A stretch of 48,714 nt of DNA from JAGLSB01 sp023135955 (GCA_030673645.1 DAOVIO010000016.1:1-48714), one strand, 5' to 3'; positions 31,597 through 40,771 are shown, counted from the first letter of the stretch. The notes: a model not told the origin generated them from the sequence alone. Numbers and translations are program-made.

Positions 31597-32409
31597 TTAT
31601 TCAGATGCCCAGATGCCAGTTGAAGCTACAATAGCCCAACCATCTACACCGTCACCTATTAGAGTCATTGAATCACCTTTTAATGCAGATGCTTTTGTAT
31701 TAATAACATCAGTATCGGCAGTTCCAGCCATCTGTACAACCGTAGCAGCTAATGTAATAGTTCCGAAAATACCATCCGCAGCAGCAGGAGAAATAGTAAT
31801 AATATTATTACCATCAGCTCCGGTGTTGATAAATGTTAATTTCATCCCTGCAACAGTAGATGGTAAAGTGAATGTTTTTGCATCTGTTGCAATTCCAAAT
31901 ACTTTTCCTGAATCGGCCTGAGTAATAACTCTGTCATCAGTGACAAGTTCGTAAGGCTCAAGTACACCAGAAGCGACTTGACTTTCCTCTGTCCAAATTC
32001 CAATACCTCCCCTTATATACCATCCATCTGCACCATCTGCCTCTAATACAATAAAGTCACCTTTTAATGCAGTAGCTTTTGTGTTAACTAAATCCTTATC
32101 ATCAGTGCCGGACATAACAATATTTGCACCACCAGTAGCAAATGAACCCATAATTTTATCACTTGCATTTGGACTTATCGTAATTCCGACAGCAGCATCT
32201 GCACCAGCATTTTGTATAATATATACCATTCCTAACTTAGTGGCAGGAAGTGTAAATGTCAATGCATCGGTTGCAACTAATAATACCCGTCCAACCTGAT
32301 CGCCAGTTAATGTCGCACTGGCAGCTAAGGTTTCTCTGTTTATCCCCCTTCCATCAACAGGAAGTGCATAACTTTCACCATTTGATAATGATACTTGATA
32401 ATTTTTCAT
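31597..32409 (-). CDS. Two-domain capsid decoration/head fibre-like protein
   Basis: The 270-residue protein contains two clearly related domains of about 105 residues. Both carry TFTLP, ITISP, NTKA(S)ALKGD, DGWxI and GIW(A/T) in the same order. The first starts near residue 38, the second near 165. Such beta domains form trimeric head fibres or decoration proteins. It lies directly after the major capsid gene. The internal duplication is seen in the sequence; the role is inferred. Confidence 0.65.
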   Translation of the reverse strand: MKNYQVSLSNGESYALPVDGRGINRETLAASATLTGDQVGRVLLVATDALTFTLPATKLGMVYIIQNAGADAAVGITISPNASDKIMGSFATGGANIVMSGTDDKDLVNTKATALKGDFIVLEADGADGWYIRGGIGIWTEESQVASGVLEPYELVTDDRVITQADSGKVFGIATDAKTFTLPSTVAGMKLTFINTGADGNNIITISPAAADGIFGTITLAATVVQMAGTADTDVINTKASALKGDSMTLIGDGVDGWAIVASTGIWASE

Positions 32410-32419
32410 GATTCCTATT

Positions 32420-33496
32420 TTATGAAGTTGCTCCGACTAATTTTACAATATCATTAACCCTTGTTCCAATTGCGCTATTATAACGATAAACGATATAAAA
32501 ACGATCCCATAACGCCATCTCTTTGAAATGTGTCATTTTGTTGTTAGTGTCAGCAGTTGTCAATACAGCAGTTGCATCTGTAGCCTCATTATTGGTGTAG
32601 AAATTCATTCTGCTCCGTGTAAAAGGCATCTCAACATCTGTAATTCCCCATTCCTGTCCTGCAAAGGCAGTTCCATTACGGAAATCCCATGGGAAGTTTT
32701 CAAAAATACCAATCGCACCATCACGAACCAAAAACCCTTTAAAGTTATCGGATGCCGGTGAAATCTGATTGGTGATGTATCGTCTGTCAGGTGGCATTGC
32801 TGATTGCGCCCAGAGCAATTGTTTAGTTTGATCTGTTTGAAATTTGAATGCCTCTGTTTCAGAAACTACAAATCCACCAGGAGTAAGAACCATACGGTAT
32901 CTTCCACCAACTTGATTAGCTTCCATTAATGCTTCAAGATTTGTAAACATTGTATCTTTCTGAGCAGCTTTGTTAATAGTCAGAATATCAGTACTTGTAC
33001 TAAAAGTAAAAGTACCATCACCCTGAGATACTTGAGTTCCAAAACTTAATTGCTGTGTTTTGCGAGCTTCCAGAACGGTTTCGATAATATCATCTTTTGC
33101 AACCGCCATAGCTTTTAAAACATTTCTCAATGTTTGTTCTACCCACCAATCACCATCAATTTGATTGTTTTCATAAGTTGAAGGATATTGTCTAAAACCT
33201 GAAAACACATCATATGCGGTGAAAAAGTAAGTATCGCTTTCGCCTAAATTAATGGGAATATTACTAAATCCCGGAGTAGTTGTTACTGTAACGGTCTGAT
33301 CTTTCATAACCGGCAAAACAGCATCACGAGCCGAGGATATAGTATTTAGCTTTTCCCTTACGCTGGGTGATACATAATCAACGAAAGCAGTTGAATCTTT
33401 CGTTAAATCTACCATCCCGTAATTTGCATCAAACTTTTCATTCTGCGCTTCCTTCGCCTGAAAATCGTTTAATACAGTTCCATCTAAATAACTCAT
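32420..33496 (-). CDS. Major capsid protein, HK97-fold candidate
   Basis: At 358 residues it fits the size of HK97-like capsid proteins. FVDYVSPSVREKLNTISSAR resembles an N-arm/E-loop transition, WWVEQTLRNVLKAMAVAKDD the long spine helix, and RYRMVLTPGGFVV plus VRDGAIGIFENFPWDF the P/A-domain strands. The gene follows the scaffold candidate and precedes decoration and neck genes. No protease domain is visible nearby. Confidence 0.75.
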   Translation of the reverse strand: MSYLDGTVLNDFQAKEAQNEKFDANYGMVDLTKDSTAFVDYVSPSVREKLNTISSARDAVLPVMKDQTVTVTTTPGFSNIPINLGESDTYFFTAYDVFSGFRQYPSTYENNQIDGDWWVEQTLRNVLKAMAVAKDDIIETVLEARKTQQLSFGTQVSQGDGTFTFSTSTDILTINKAAQKDTMFTNLEALMEANQVGGRYRMVLTPGGFVVSETEAFKFQTDQTKQLLWAQSAMPPDRRYITNQISPASDNFKGFLVRDGAIGIFENFPWDFRNGTAFAGQEWGITDVEMPFTRSRMNFYTNNEATDATAVLTTADTNNKMTHFKEMALWDRFYIVYRYNSAIGTRVNDIVKLVGATS

Positions 33497-33511
33497 ATTA
33501 TATTATTTTTT

Positions 33512-34402
33512 TTATGTGACTGGCTTCTTTTCCAGTAATTTTTTATTCAGTGCGGCGTATTCCTTTGTATATTTATCTGATAATGCACTTAACTTCCTAA
33601 CATCCACGAGATAATCTTTTATCGCTTTTTGACGTTCTTTTGCTGTCGCATTCTCAGGAATTTTAAACGGTACGTCTGCTATTTGAATATCTTTTTTTAT
33701 TCCAAGTCCTTTAGCATCTCTGCCTTTAGATAACTCAGAAATTACGTTATTATCTTTTACAAGCTGTTCGAGCTTGACTATTTTGTATTCATTTTCTTTG
33801 TCGACACCCACCCATTCATTATCAACTTTTTTAATGTGATATTTAGATAAGGTATCTTTTTTAAATTCATTCCATCTACCTTTTGCTTCGTATGCGTTTA
33901 CAGTGTCAGGAAATGAAGGTTTTATGGAACCAAAAGCAATATCTTCTGTTTGTGAGTCAAGGTCTTTATTTGCTTGCTCCCATTTGCCTTTATAATCATT
34001 TTTTTCATAATCGGCATATTTGGCTTCGGTTTGTTTATAGCCATCAATAAGACCATTGGCTGTTTCAAGTTCTGCTTTTAATGTCTTATCACCCCCACCT
34101 TCATTAATCTTTTTTTGTAGTTCAGCCTGTTTTTGTTCGAGTGCTGATTTACCACCTTTGAGATAATTCTCACTTGCAAGTCCTAAATACTCAGCAATCT
34201 TAACACCTTGTTCTCTTTTGATACCGGTCAAAGTTTCTACTTTATCAGCAGCACCTTGAATAATCTTTTCAGCATCGGTGTTTGCTTTCCCATCCCATTC
34301 TTTTTTCAAATCAGCCTCATTTGAATTTGTTAACTCTTTTACTTTCGTTACTTGTTCTTCAGAAAGTCCTATTTCTTTTGCTTGTTCTTCGTTAAATTCC
34401 AT
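33512..34402 (-). CDS. Scaffolding protein (putative)
   Basis: A 296-residue protein of high Lys/Glu content with long coiled-coil stretches (GKSALEQKQAELQKKINEGG, ELETANGLIDGYKQTEAKYA) and a globular C-terminal half. Located immediately before the capsid gene. Scaffolds of this shape guide procapsid assembly and then leave. It has no serine protease motif. Confidence 0.65.
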   Translation of the reverse strand: MEFNEEQAKEIGLSEEQVTKVKELTNSNEADLKKEWDGKANTDAEKIIQGAADKVETLTGIKREQGVKIAEYLGLASENYLKGGKSALEQKQAELQKKINEGGGDKTLKAELETANGLIDGYKQTEAKYADYEKNDYKGKWEQANKDLDSQTEDIAFGSIKPSFPDTVNAYEAKGRWNEFKKDTLSKYHIKKVDNEWVGVDKENEYKIVKLEQLVKDNNVISELSKGRDAKGLGIKKDIQIADVPFKIPENATAKERQKAIKDYLVDVRKLSALSDKYTKEYAALNKKLLEKKPVT

Positions 34403-34413
34403 AATCTTTTATG

Positions 34414-34779
34414 TTATACTAAATTTACTCCTACACTATATGTCATTGAATTTGCATCTCCTGCGGTCACAACTATTCTGAATTTTGATGGCACAATATC
34501 ATTTTCAATTGAATTTGCAGATGCCGTCAATCCAGGATAAACTTTGAGAATTGTTGTTCCAACTGCTGAAATAGCAGAACCAACCAAAATATCATAGTAC
34601 TTACCACTTAAAGGATCTTTCCCTTGAATCTTTGGTGTTAAACTACCACCTCCATCTACTGTAACATCAATAATAATGTGACAGCCTTTGTGACGTGAAT
34701 TTGTCTGATCGTCACTGTTCGTTGTTGCTGTTCTTGCTGCCGATGCTAATGCTATTTGATTAAAATTATTCTCTGCCAT
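34414..34779 (-). CDS. Head decoration-type protein, 121 residues
   Basis: A small beta protein. HKGCHIIIDVTVDGGGSLTP and KIQGKDPLSGKYYDILVGSA followed by KFRIVVTAGDANSMTYSVGV fit a common phage structural family with unknown exact function, generally head-associated. It lies between the portal-side gene and the scaffold. Confidence 0.55.
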   Translation of the reverse strand: MAENNFNQIALASAARTATTNSDDQTNSRHKGCHIIIDVTVDGGGSLTPKIQGKDPLSGKYYDILVGSAISAVGTTILKVYPGLTASANSIENDIVPSKFRIVVTAGDANSMTYSVGVNLV

Positions 34780-34782
34780 GAT

Positions 34783-35301
34783 TTACAATTTAAAATCTGG
34801 TTCTATGGCTTGAATCTTTTCAAGTAATTTTGTATCGCCAATATTATCCCTGAATTTTATACTCAATAATTTGGCTTTTGTTTCAAGTGCTTCTCGATTA
34901 CCGGATTTTTTATTTCCTTTCTCCAATGCTTTCAATCTTTCCTCAAAACCAGCATTTTGAACATTTAATTGTTCAATTTCATTAGCTTGGTTTTCACTTA
35001 GCTTTTTGTAATCAATAGCAACATCCGGTTTATGTTTGGCCTGTGCAACTTCAACAATCTTTTGCCATTTACCTGGATCTACTTCTTTTAATTTTTCAAT
35101 CCCTGCGACTATTGATGCTTCAACTACTTTTGAAACATAAGGAGGTTCATTTTCTATGAATCCCTTCAAGTGTATGTGCTTGACAAATTTTGAAAATATC
35201 GGGCCATCTTCTAATTTTACGATTGATCTTTCAATCTTTGGGCTACCATCTGCTTTATGAGCGTAAACCCTTGCTGTGTTTAAATAAATGATTCTTTTCA
35301 T
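34783..35301 (-). CDS. Unknown protein after the portal
   Basis: 172 residues: a short N-terminal domain (IIYLNTARVYAHKADGSPKI), a helical middle and a coiled-coil end (ENQANEIEQLNVQNAGFEER). It overlaps the portal stop by four bases. A head-assembly role is likely from position only. Confidence 0.55.
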   Translation of the reverse strand: MKRIIYLNTARVYAHKADGSPKIERSIVKLEDGPIFSKFVKHIHLKGFIENEPPYVSKVVEASIVAGIEKLKEVDPGKWQKIVEVAQAKHKPDVAIDYKKLSENQANEIEQLNVQNAGFEERLKALEKGNKKSGNREALETKAKLLSIKFRDNIGDTKLLEKIQAIEPDFKL

Positions 35302-37010
35302 TCTACTGTTGTTTTTGTTGTTGTTAATATTAACTCTAAAATTAAATTATTTATTTGTTTTAACTTTTCTGAATTTTCACCATCCAATTCTTTAAAAAAT
35401 GTTACTATATCTCCATAAACGGCCTCAAAAATACCTATCCAATAGTTAAATCTTAATTGGTATTGCTTATCCTCTTCTGACACGATCCCTTCTTTTAGTC
35501 CCTTATCAAAATCAACATCCGCAATATATGGCATCAAATCATATAAGAGTAATTGCCTAACTCTTTGATCTGGATTATTCTTATATCTATTCTTCCCAAT
35601 TCTGCTTATTATTTCTTTTCGCTCTAATGCGTTTGGTGCTTTCGCTAAGTCCTCAAAGAGCCGTGATTGTGAATCTAAAAAATGATCTGTGCCGTAATGA
35701 ATAAACACTTCTTTTACTTTTTCCGTACCATATTTGAGATTGAGAATATCTGTGTCGCCAAGCTTACGTATTCTGTTTAATTGCTCACCAAATGAATTGA
35801 GTGTATTTTCAAGTATTGATATTGATTTAGCAATTTGATCTTCGTTCTTACTTGATTCATTGCTTTCTAAAAAATCCCCGACAACGGTCGATATAATAGA
35901 AACTTCCAATTCAGTGATTCTTTCTTTTATGTAATCCAGTATATCAACAGGGACATGATGATATGTGAAATATTGTGTTACTACATCCATATTAATAGTA
36001 CCATCCGAAGATTGTACTGCCTCTAATGGTATCTCATGAATACTTCCAGGATCAAAATCTCCACTACTTACGTTTTCATTCTGACTTGAAATACGAGCTT
36101 GTTGAGAACCCATGATTCTATCAGTATCCGGCTGTCCCTCATCTCCACGTTGCCCTTCTCTTTGAACCTGTGCTTCTATTTTTGTAACAACTGGAAATGC
36201 CCCTTTCGTTTCGGTCATTTTCTGCAAAGTTTTCAAGAAATTATATTCCTCTATTTCTTCACGGATATATGTATAAATGGATTCTCTAATTACAAAATCA
36301 CCATTGAATTTTCCTTTAGATATAAAATGAGCCGGAGTATATCCAAGGTCGTGAGGTATTTCTTTTAGTGGAATATCAAGATTACTTTTTTCGTAGAAGG
36401 CATATATTTCATTATTAATATAAACAACCCCATTAATAATTTTACCGTTTTCATCTATTATCGAACCATTAAATGCTATTTGACTGATTCCTTTTTCACC
36501 TGAAAGAATTGAAATCACATTATCAATACACACGTAAAATCTGTTTGGTTTATTTGGAATCGTTGGATCAAGATCTGTAATTAATATTGAATTGTGTTTG
36601 TATAAAAGTTTCTGGAAAATCTCATCGTTGAAGTGTTTAATATTCAAATCCTCTGCAAAATCTACAAAATCTTTTCCGGTTACAGAATATTTAAAATCTG
36701 AATCTTCAGCATTAAAAACCCTGCGAATCTGTGGTTCTATTCGATTGTGAATTATCTTTGTTGATGGCAACGGATAACGTAAATATTTAAAGAATGATAA
36801 GAAGTTATCTGCTTTAAATAACATACTTACCCAATTCAAAAAATAATCATTGGTTTGATATTTACGCTGTGCCCAAGCATCCAAATATTTATTATCAATT
36901 CTATTGTCTTGAAGTTTAGACGTTAATACATAGGATAATTGATCTTCTTGTGTGGAAGCCTCCTGAATTGATTTGGAATTGAACTGTCTTTCGATAAATT
37001 CCTTACTCAT
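35298..37010 (-). CDS. Portal protein
   Basis: A 570-residue protein. Its N-terminal helices, central region with YTYIREEIEEYNFLKTLQKM, and a following crown/stem region rich in helices (VDILDYIKERITELEVSIIS) match phage portals in size and order. The portal forms the dodecameric DNA gate of the head and docks terminase. First gene behind the consensus promoter at 37054-37084 and directly after terminase, as is standard. Confidence 0.75.
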   Translation of the reverse strand: MSKEFIERQFNSKSIQEASTQEDQLSYVLTSKLQDNRIDNKYLDAWAQRKYQTNDYFLNWVSMLFKADNFLSFFKYLRYPLPSTKIIHNRIEPQIRRVFNAEDSDFKYSVTGKDFVDFAEDLNIKHFNDEIFQKLLYKHNSILITDLDPTIPNKPNRFYVCIDNVISILSGEKGISQIAFNGSIIDENGKIINGVVYINNEIYAFYEKSNLDIPLKEIPHDLGYTPAHFISKGKFNGDFVIRESIYTYIREEIEEYNFLKTLQKMTETKGAFPVVTKIEAQVQREGQRGDEGQPDTDRIMGSQQARISSQNENVSSGDFDPGSIHEIPLEAVQSSDGTINMDVVTQYFTYHHVPVDILDYIKERITELEVSIISTVVGDFLESNESSKNEDQIAKSISILENTLNSFGEQLNRIRKLGDTDILNLKYGTEKVKEVFIHYGTDHFLDSQSRLFEDLAKAPNALERKEIISRIGKNRYKNNPDQRVRQLLLYDLMPYIADVDFDKGLKEGIVSEEDKQYQLRFNYWIGIFEAVYGDIVTFFKELDGENSEKLKQINNLILELILTTTKTTVE

Positions 37011-37053
37011 TATTTTGACATAAACAAATAACGATATGATCTTTCATATTGAG

Positions 37054-37084
37054 CAAAGATATAAAAAATTAATTTAATGTCAAA
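37054..37084 (-). promoter_or_regulatory. Consensus promoter of the structural operon
   Basis: Reading the minus strand, TTTG (37084-37081), exactly 19 bases, TATCTTTG (37061-37054). This is a perfect match to the Bacteroidota sigma factor consensus. The transcript would start near 37049, about 40 bases before the portal ATG. No T-run hairpin was seen before the next gene, so a long polycistronic message is likely. Confidence 0.8.
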
Positions 37085-37160
37085 TTATTTTACAGTTGTA
37101 TGATTTTTTTACAATTCGGGGCATAAAAAAAATGATATGTATATAATTCATACATAATAG

Positions 37161-38354
37161 TCATTTTACTTTTACTGTGAAAGGCTTTCCGAATATTGAT
37201 TGATACATTATAATATATCTCCAAGCAGCAAGGCCATCTGGTTCATGTCCGTCTGGTTCCGGTATTATCTTACCGTTATGATCTACTTTGAAATGAAATT
37301 TCTCAATGCCGTTTTTAAGATTGGTTGAATTCGGAGTAATGAAAAGATTATAACCTCTGAGTTTGTTTATTCCCTGGATTACGGAACCGGGAGTCTTTTT
37401 CACTCCTTTGATGTTGTATTTATGCTTTCGAATATCCAATATTTCAGTTTTACCGGCACTATCAGCAATAATCAAATGGCCCTTCGTATGCTGAACTTCA
37501 TTCAACTTATCCACTATCGACATTCTTTCGGCTCCTTCCAACTTCTCAGGTAAAAGATTATTCATACAAAATCGTTCATTAGCATAAAGATTATTCCCTT
37601 TCTGATACACGTCAATTAAGATAGTGGGATCAGGAGAGACACCAAAGTCCATACCTGAAGGAATACGTTTTGCATCTGCCGGAATCGGACTAAATTCATA
37701 ATTGTAAATCTGTCGCTCTGAATAGAAACCGGTTTGCCCTAATCCGTAAACCCGGAACCAAGATGTATTATTTTTACGAGACAGAATAAAATCAATCTCA
37801 GACTGAGGACACATTTCATTGTCGATATAAGTAACTATAATTTGCTCGCTTATTGAATGGCCTTGTTCATCTTTTAATAATGGCACTTCTGTATGCGCCC
37901 AGAATTCAAAATCAGAATTATAATCCATGTAAACTTCTTCATGAGTACGACCGATATAAGTTGATGCAACACCCCAACCTATCTTATTAGCCTCATTAAT
38001 GTAAAGAATATCCCGGCGTTTAGATTTACCGGCCTGCCCTTTCTTATCTGAAATGTATCTGAATTGAATTATTGACTTTCCGCATTTAAGGTCTTTGTCA
38101 GTTTTATTAAAGCAATCATCCCAATCAAATATCCCTGCTGCTTCATATTGATTCTTGAAATCTGTTATTGCCCCGTCTTTTAGATTATCATAAGTATCTG
38201 TCATTACCGTTATAAGACGTTTCTCTTCTATGGCCTTTTCCATTAATATCTGACAGATACCAATATTTTTACCGGCTCCCTGTCCCCCTTGAATTACTTT
38301 AATTTTAGCTTTTATGTTTTGGATCTTGTAATATGTGGAAGTGCGATAAATCAT
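37161..38354 (-). CDS. terL: Terminase large subunit
   Basis: This 397-residue protein has the Walker A motif GGQGAGKN at 23-30 (Asn in place of Ser/Thr, seen in some phage terminases) and Walker B ILYINEAN at 116-123 with catalytic E121. A C-terminal RNase H-like nuclease follows (GMDFGVSPDP, then LIIADSAG, then EPDGLAAWRY), whose aspartates bind metal. It pumps DNA into the head and cuts concatemers. Partner small subunit is at 39617. The circularly permuted assembly suits headful packaging. Confidence 0.9.
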   Translation of the reverse strand: MIYRTSTYYKIQNIKAKIKVIQGGQGAGKNIGICQILMEKAIEEKRLITVMTDTYDNLKDGAITDFKNQYEAAGIFDWDDCFNKTDKDLKCGKSIIQFRYISDKKGQAGKSKRRDILYINEANKIGWGVASTYIGRTHEEVYMDYNSDFEFWAHTEVPLLKDEQGHSISEQIIVTYIDNEMCPQSEIDFILSRKNNTSWFRVYGLGQTGFYSERQIYNYEFSPIPADAKRIPSGMDFGVSPDPTILIDVYQKGNNLYANERFCMNNLLPEKLEGAERMSIVDKLNEVQHTKGHLIIADSAGKTEILDIRKHKYNIKGVKKTPGSVIQGINKLRGYNLFITPNSTNLKNGIEKFHFKVDHNGKIIPEPDGHEPDGLAAWRYIIMYQSIFGKPFTVKVK

Positions 38355-38684
38355 TTAAGTAGATAACTCGTTTCCGGTTAATGCGAAGTATAGATTTTGG
38401 AGTTGATGAACGTATTTTAATGAAGTAAGTATTCCATTTTTAGACAATAAAACCCTGAATACATCTTCATATTTTACAAGTTCGTAACATCCTAGTAAAT
38501 AAGATCTTTCTTTTGTTTTTAATAGCCCAAATTTAATTAACCATTCTTCTGTTAATAAAATAGGTTTATATGAGTGATTATCTTTTTCTTCTATTATTTT
38601 TAATATTTCCAAACTAACTACCCCGTGTAAATTAGATATAGTTTCGTGTATTAAATTCCCGATTCTTAAATCATTTGCTTTCAT
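38355..38684 (-). CDS. LRIGN/'YVHQLQNLYF' family protein
   Basis: 109 residues starting MKANDLRIGNLIHE and ending KYVHQLQNLYFALTGNEL, with LTEEWLIKFG in between. This family is widespread in Bacteroidota phages and mobile elements, with no known function. A paralogue lies at 42312-42692. It starts next to the terminase gene, so it may be a passenger. Confidence 0.7.
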   Translation of the reverse strand: MKANDLRIGNLIHETISNLHGVVSLEILKIIEEKDNHSYKPILLTEEWLIKFGLLKTKERSYLLGCYELVKYEDVFRVLLSKNGILTSLKYVHQLQNLYFALTGNELST

Positions 38685-38704
38685 TTTGTAATTTTTAGTG
38701 TATT

Positions 38705-39043
38705 TTACTTTAGTTTTAAAAATTTATGACATTCATCAACTATCCATTCAAGTAAATAACACTGTGGTTCATCATTTTCTATATCAAAATAGGCTTTCAT
38801 GTCATGAAAAATATAACCAGTTAAATGCAATGATTCATGAGCAATAATGCTTGGGTCTACCTTGCTGTCAAATGCAATAACATACTTTGAATATCCATTG
38901 GGTTTGAAGTTCCTAAAAACAACTGCATCGCAATAATGTAATGATTCTGTTTTATATTCTTTCTCAATTTTGGATAAATCATCTGTCTGAATAATTATTA
39001 TTTCTCCATGATATAAGGGAATTTTAATTGTTTTTTTTCTCAT
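38705..39043 (-). CDS. Small HExxH metallopeptidase-like protein
   Basis: 112 residues. The helix PSIIAHESLHLTGYIF carries HESLH at 69-73, a zincin zinc-binding motif; an acidic and cysteine-containing helix at the end (CYLLEWIVDECH) could supply the third ligand. Phages of Bacteroidota commonly carry such short proteins. The target is unknown. It follows the GIY-YIG gene by one base. Confidence 0.6.
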   Translation of the reverse strand: MRKKTIKIPLYHGEIIIIQTDDLSKIEKEYKTESLHYCDAVVFRNFKPNGYSKYVIAFDSKVDPSIIAHESLHLTGYIFHDMKAYFDIENDEPQCYLLEWIVDECHKFLKLK

Positions 39044-39044
39044 T

Positions 39045-39569
39045 TTATTGTTTTATCTTATTTTTAGCTACCATTTCAGCAATTATCTCACTTGATAAGC
39101 ATGGAGCTTTTGATTTTGTTTTAATTAATGCTTTCGGAATATTATTTATTCCATGAGTATCTTTAAGATTATATCCTTTTGAATTTAGATATTTTACTAC
39201 TCCACTTCTCGATACACCTATCATATTTGCAATCTTTGTTGGATTTTTACCACTTTCAAAATGTCTTATTATTTGACAAACATCCTTATCAATAACCATT
39301 CTTTTTAATCTTTGAACCGGTTTTTCATATCCAATATAAAACCATTCTCCTATGCCTCTTTTATCTCCGAATAATTGATGCATGTCATATTCCACTTGCG
39401 CATAATTGTAAATAGGTTTTGTATGATAAATCAATTTCATTCGACACCCTGATTGAGTCATTATATTGTAAAATCTTTTTTCTACATTATCAGAGAATCC
39501 TATTTTTGTTCTTTTTAATTCTTCATTCCAAATAATATAAACACTTTTAACATCTTGCTTTATCTTCAT
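39045..39569 (-). CDS. GIY-YIG (T5orf172/Mug113-like) nuclease with HTH
   Basis: Residues 9-80 match the T5orf172/Mug113 branch of GIY-YIG nucleases: VYII (10-13), TKIGFS (21-26), R32, E60, and GEWF (74-77). Residues ~107-131 form a resolvase-like helix-turn-helix (NPTKIANMIGVSRSGVVKYL). The gene stands between the two terminase subunits with its own promoter and two tandem palindromes, typical of a homing-type or regulatory insert. The start codon is about at the predicted transcription start, so the message is likely leaderless. Confidence 0.75.
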   Translation of the reverse strand: MKIKQDVKSVYIIWNEELKRTKIGFSDNVEKRFYNIMTQSGCRMKLIYHTKPIYNYAQVEYDMHQLFGDKRGIGEWFYIGYEKPVQRLKRMVIDKDVCQIIRHFESGKNPTKIANMIGVSRSGVVKYLNSKGYNLKDTHGINNIPKALIKTKSKAPCLSSEIIAEMVAKNKIKQ

Positions 39570-39573
39570 AATG

Positions 39574-39630
39574 CAAAGATAACACTTTTATTAGTGTTAT
39601 TTATATTAATGATACTTTATTTAATGTTAT
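39574..39630 (-). promoter_or_regulatory. Leaderless promoter with two tandem operators
   Basis: On the minus strand TATCTTTG (39581-39574) ends five bases before the ATG at 39569. It is overlapped by the perfect inverted repeat ATAACACT-N6-AGTGTTAT (39579-39600). A degenerate copy, 17 of 22 bases identical, lies at 39609-39630, 30 bp away. The arrangement fits a repressor, probably the HTH of the adjacent GIY-YIG protein itself. Confidence 0.65.
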
Positions 39631-40072
39631 TTTTATCAGGAAATTGCGTGCTAACGTTCTCAAATTGAATTAATCCTTTATTGGTTTGTTCAACTTCTAA
39701 CTTATCACCGTATTTTTTAGGTTGCATTTTAGATAATATCCATTTGCGAGAATCAACCTGAAGCCTTCTGTGACCTAACATGTCACCTTTCTTTTCCTTT
39801 GTGCGCCCATGATCGTCCGTCTCTATAACAACCCCTTCTAATGGATTGTCTGCGATTGATAATATATCCTCAAATATTGACTCAGCCCTATCCTCGCAAG
39901 CGCACGCGTATTGTTGCAAACGTTCTTTATTATCATCTATCCATGCATAAAATGTATGTGCTTCCGGCATTCCCTTATCTCTCAATACAGACCTCAAAGA
40001 ACGTCCTTTGCTTATCTCTTTACAAATAATATCAATTAATTCAACTTTCTTTTTTTCGCTATATGATGCCAT
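39617..40072 (-). CDS. terS: Terminase small subunit (Sf6-like)
   Basis: 151 residues. An N-terminal HTH (KGRSLRSVLRDKGMPEAHTF, YAWIDDN) is followed by helices RAESIFEDILSIADN and the C-terminal signature LQVDSRKWILSKMQPKKYGD, which marks Sf6 gp1-type small terminases. It binds the packaging site and stimulates the large subunit. The large subunit is separated by three inserted genes (38355, 38705, 39045). Confidence 0.85.
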   Translation of the reverse strand: MASYSEKKKVELIDIICKEISKGRSLRSVLRDKGMPEAHTFYAWIDDNKERLQQYACACEDRAESIFEDILSIADNPLEGVVIETDDHGRTKEKKGDMLGHRRLQVDSRKWILSKMQPKKYGDKLEVEQTNKGLIQFENVSTQFPDKNNIK

Positions 40073-40074
40073 AA

Positions 40075-40221
40075 TTATATTTTAAAACTTCCAGTTAATA
40101 TAATATGTAATAAATATAAAAGTAAAATTCCAAATACGTGCATAACTCTTACTGCCTTTGTATTGAATTTTTCCGTTAGCTCTATTCTTTCTTTCTTTTG
40201 TTTCTCTGTATAAGATGGCAT
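40075..40221 (-). CDS. Tiny membrane protein, 48 residues
   Basis: MPSYTEKQKKERIELTEKFN then one transmembrane helix (VFGILLLYLLHIILTG). Linked by a TAATG overlap to the gene before it and ending two bases before the terminase ATG. Function unknown. Confidence 0.5.
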   Translation of the reverse strand: MPSYTEKQKKERIELTEKFNTKAVRVMHVFGILLLYLLHIILTGSFKI

Positions 40222-40370
40222 TATTTAGTCTGTTTAAATAAATTCTCAATATCAATTCCGTATTTCTTAGTAATCTCATTCACTCTCTCAAGTTCCTTTA
40301 ACAATTTGAGCTGTCTTTCAAGTGCCGTAATTAATTCAGTTGGTACAATATCTTTTATTTCTTTTTCCAT
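40221..40370 (-). CDS. Small coiled-coil protein, 49 residues
   Basis: MEKEIKDIVPTELITALERQ opens a helical, charged protein continuing LKLLKELERVNEITKKYG. A coiled coil is likely. It overlaps the next start by one base (TAATG) and follows the 64-residue gene directly. Confidence 0.5.
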   Translation of the reverse strand: MEKEIKDIVPTELITALERQLKLLKELERVNEITKKYGIDIENLFKQTK

Positions 40371-40371
40371 T

Positions 40372-40566
40372 TTAATCAGTGTTTATCAATCTAAATATTT
40401 CGTTTGCAACAGTTTTTGCATCTGTTTTGCTTAAGCTGAGTTTTACTTTTTCCTTTCCTCTTTGTACTTCAAAAACTATTCTATTGTTTTCTTTTGATAG
40501 TTCAAAGGAAACTGGATTCATAGCTTTTATTATAGCTTTTGAAAATCTTTCAACTTCAGATTCCAT
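40372..40566 (-). CDS. Unknown protein, 64 residues
   Basis: A helix (SEVERFSKAIIKAM) then strands (RIVFEVQRGKEKVKLSLS) and a final helix (AKTVANEIFRLI). A small folded domain, family not recognised. It is one of six tiny genes packed before the small terminase. Confidence 0.55.
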   Translation of the reverse strand: MESEVERFSKAIIKAMNPVSFELSKENNRIVFEVQRGKEKVKLSLSKTDAKTVANEIFRLINTD

Positions 40567-40576
40567 TATTAGTTTG

Positions 40577-40771
40577 TTATATTGTTAATCCTACATTAAC
40601 TTTACTTCCGGTTAATAGTTTGCCTTTCATGCACGATCTTTCCATAAAAAATAAATCAATACTTATATTTATTTCTATACCATTATAATCATGTACAAAC
40701 TTATCAATTAATTTCTTAATCTCAGATTCAAGTATAGCCTTATCTTCTTTTAAAGTTTCAAATCCTTTCAT
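40577..40771 (-). CDS. Unknown protein, 64 residues
   Basis: A helical N-terminus (ETLKEDKAILESEIKKLIDK) followed by strand-like GIEINISIDLFF. It overlaps the upstream 53-residue ORF by 14 bases. No family recognised. Confidence 0.55.
   Translation of the reverse strand: MKGFETLKEDKAILESEIKKLIDKFVHDYNGIEINISIDLFFMERSCMKGKLLTGSKVNVGLTI

Noticed and set aside
40082..40279. 65-codon minus-strand ORF
   Set aside because: It overlaps, in another frame, two small genes (40075-40221 and 40221-40370) that are joined by a TAATG overlap and have better translations.
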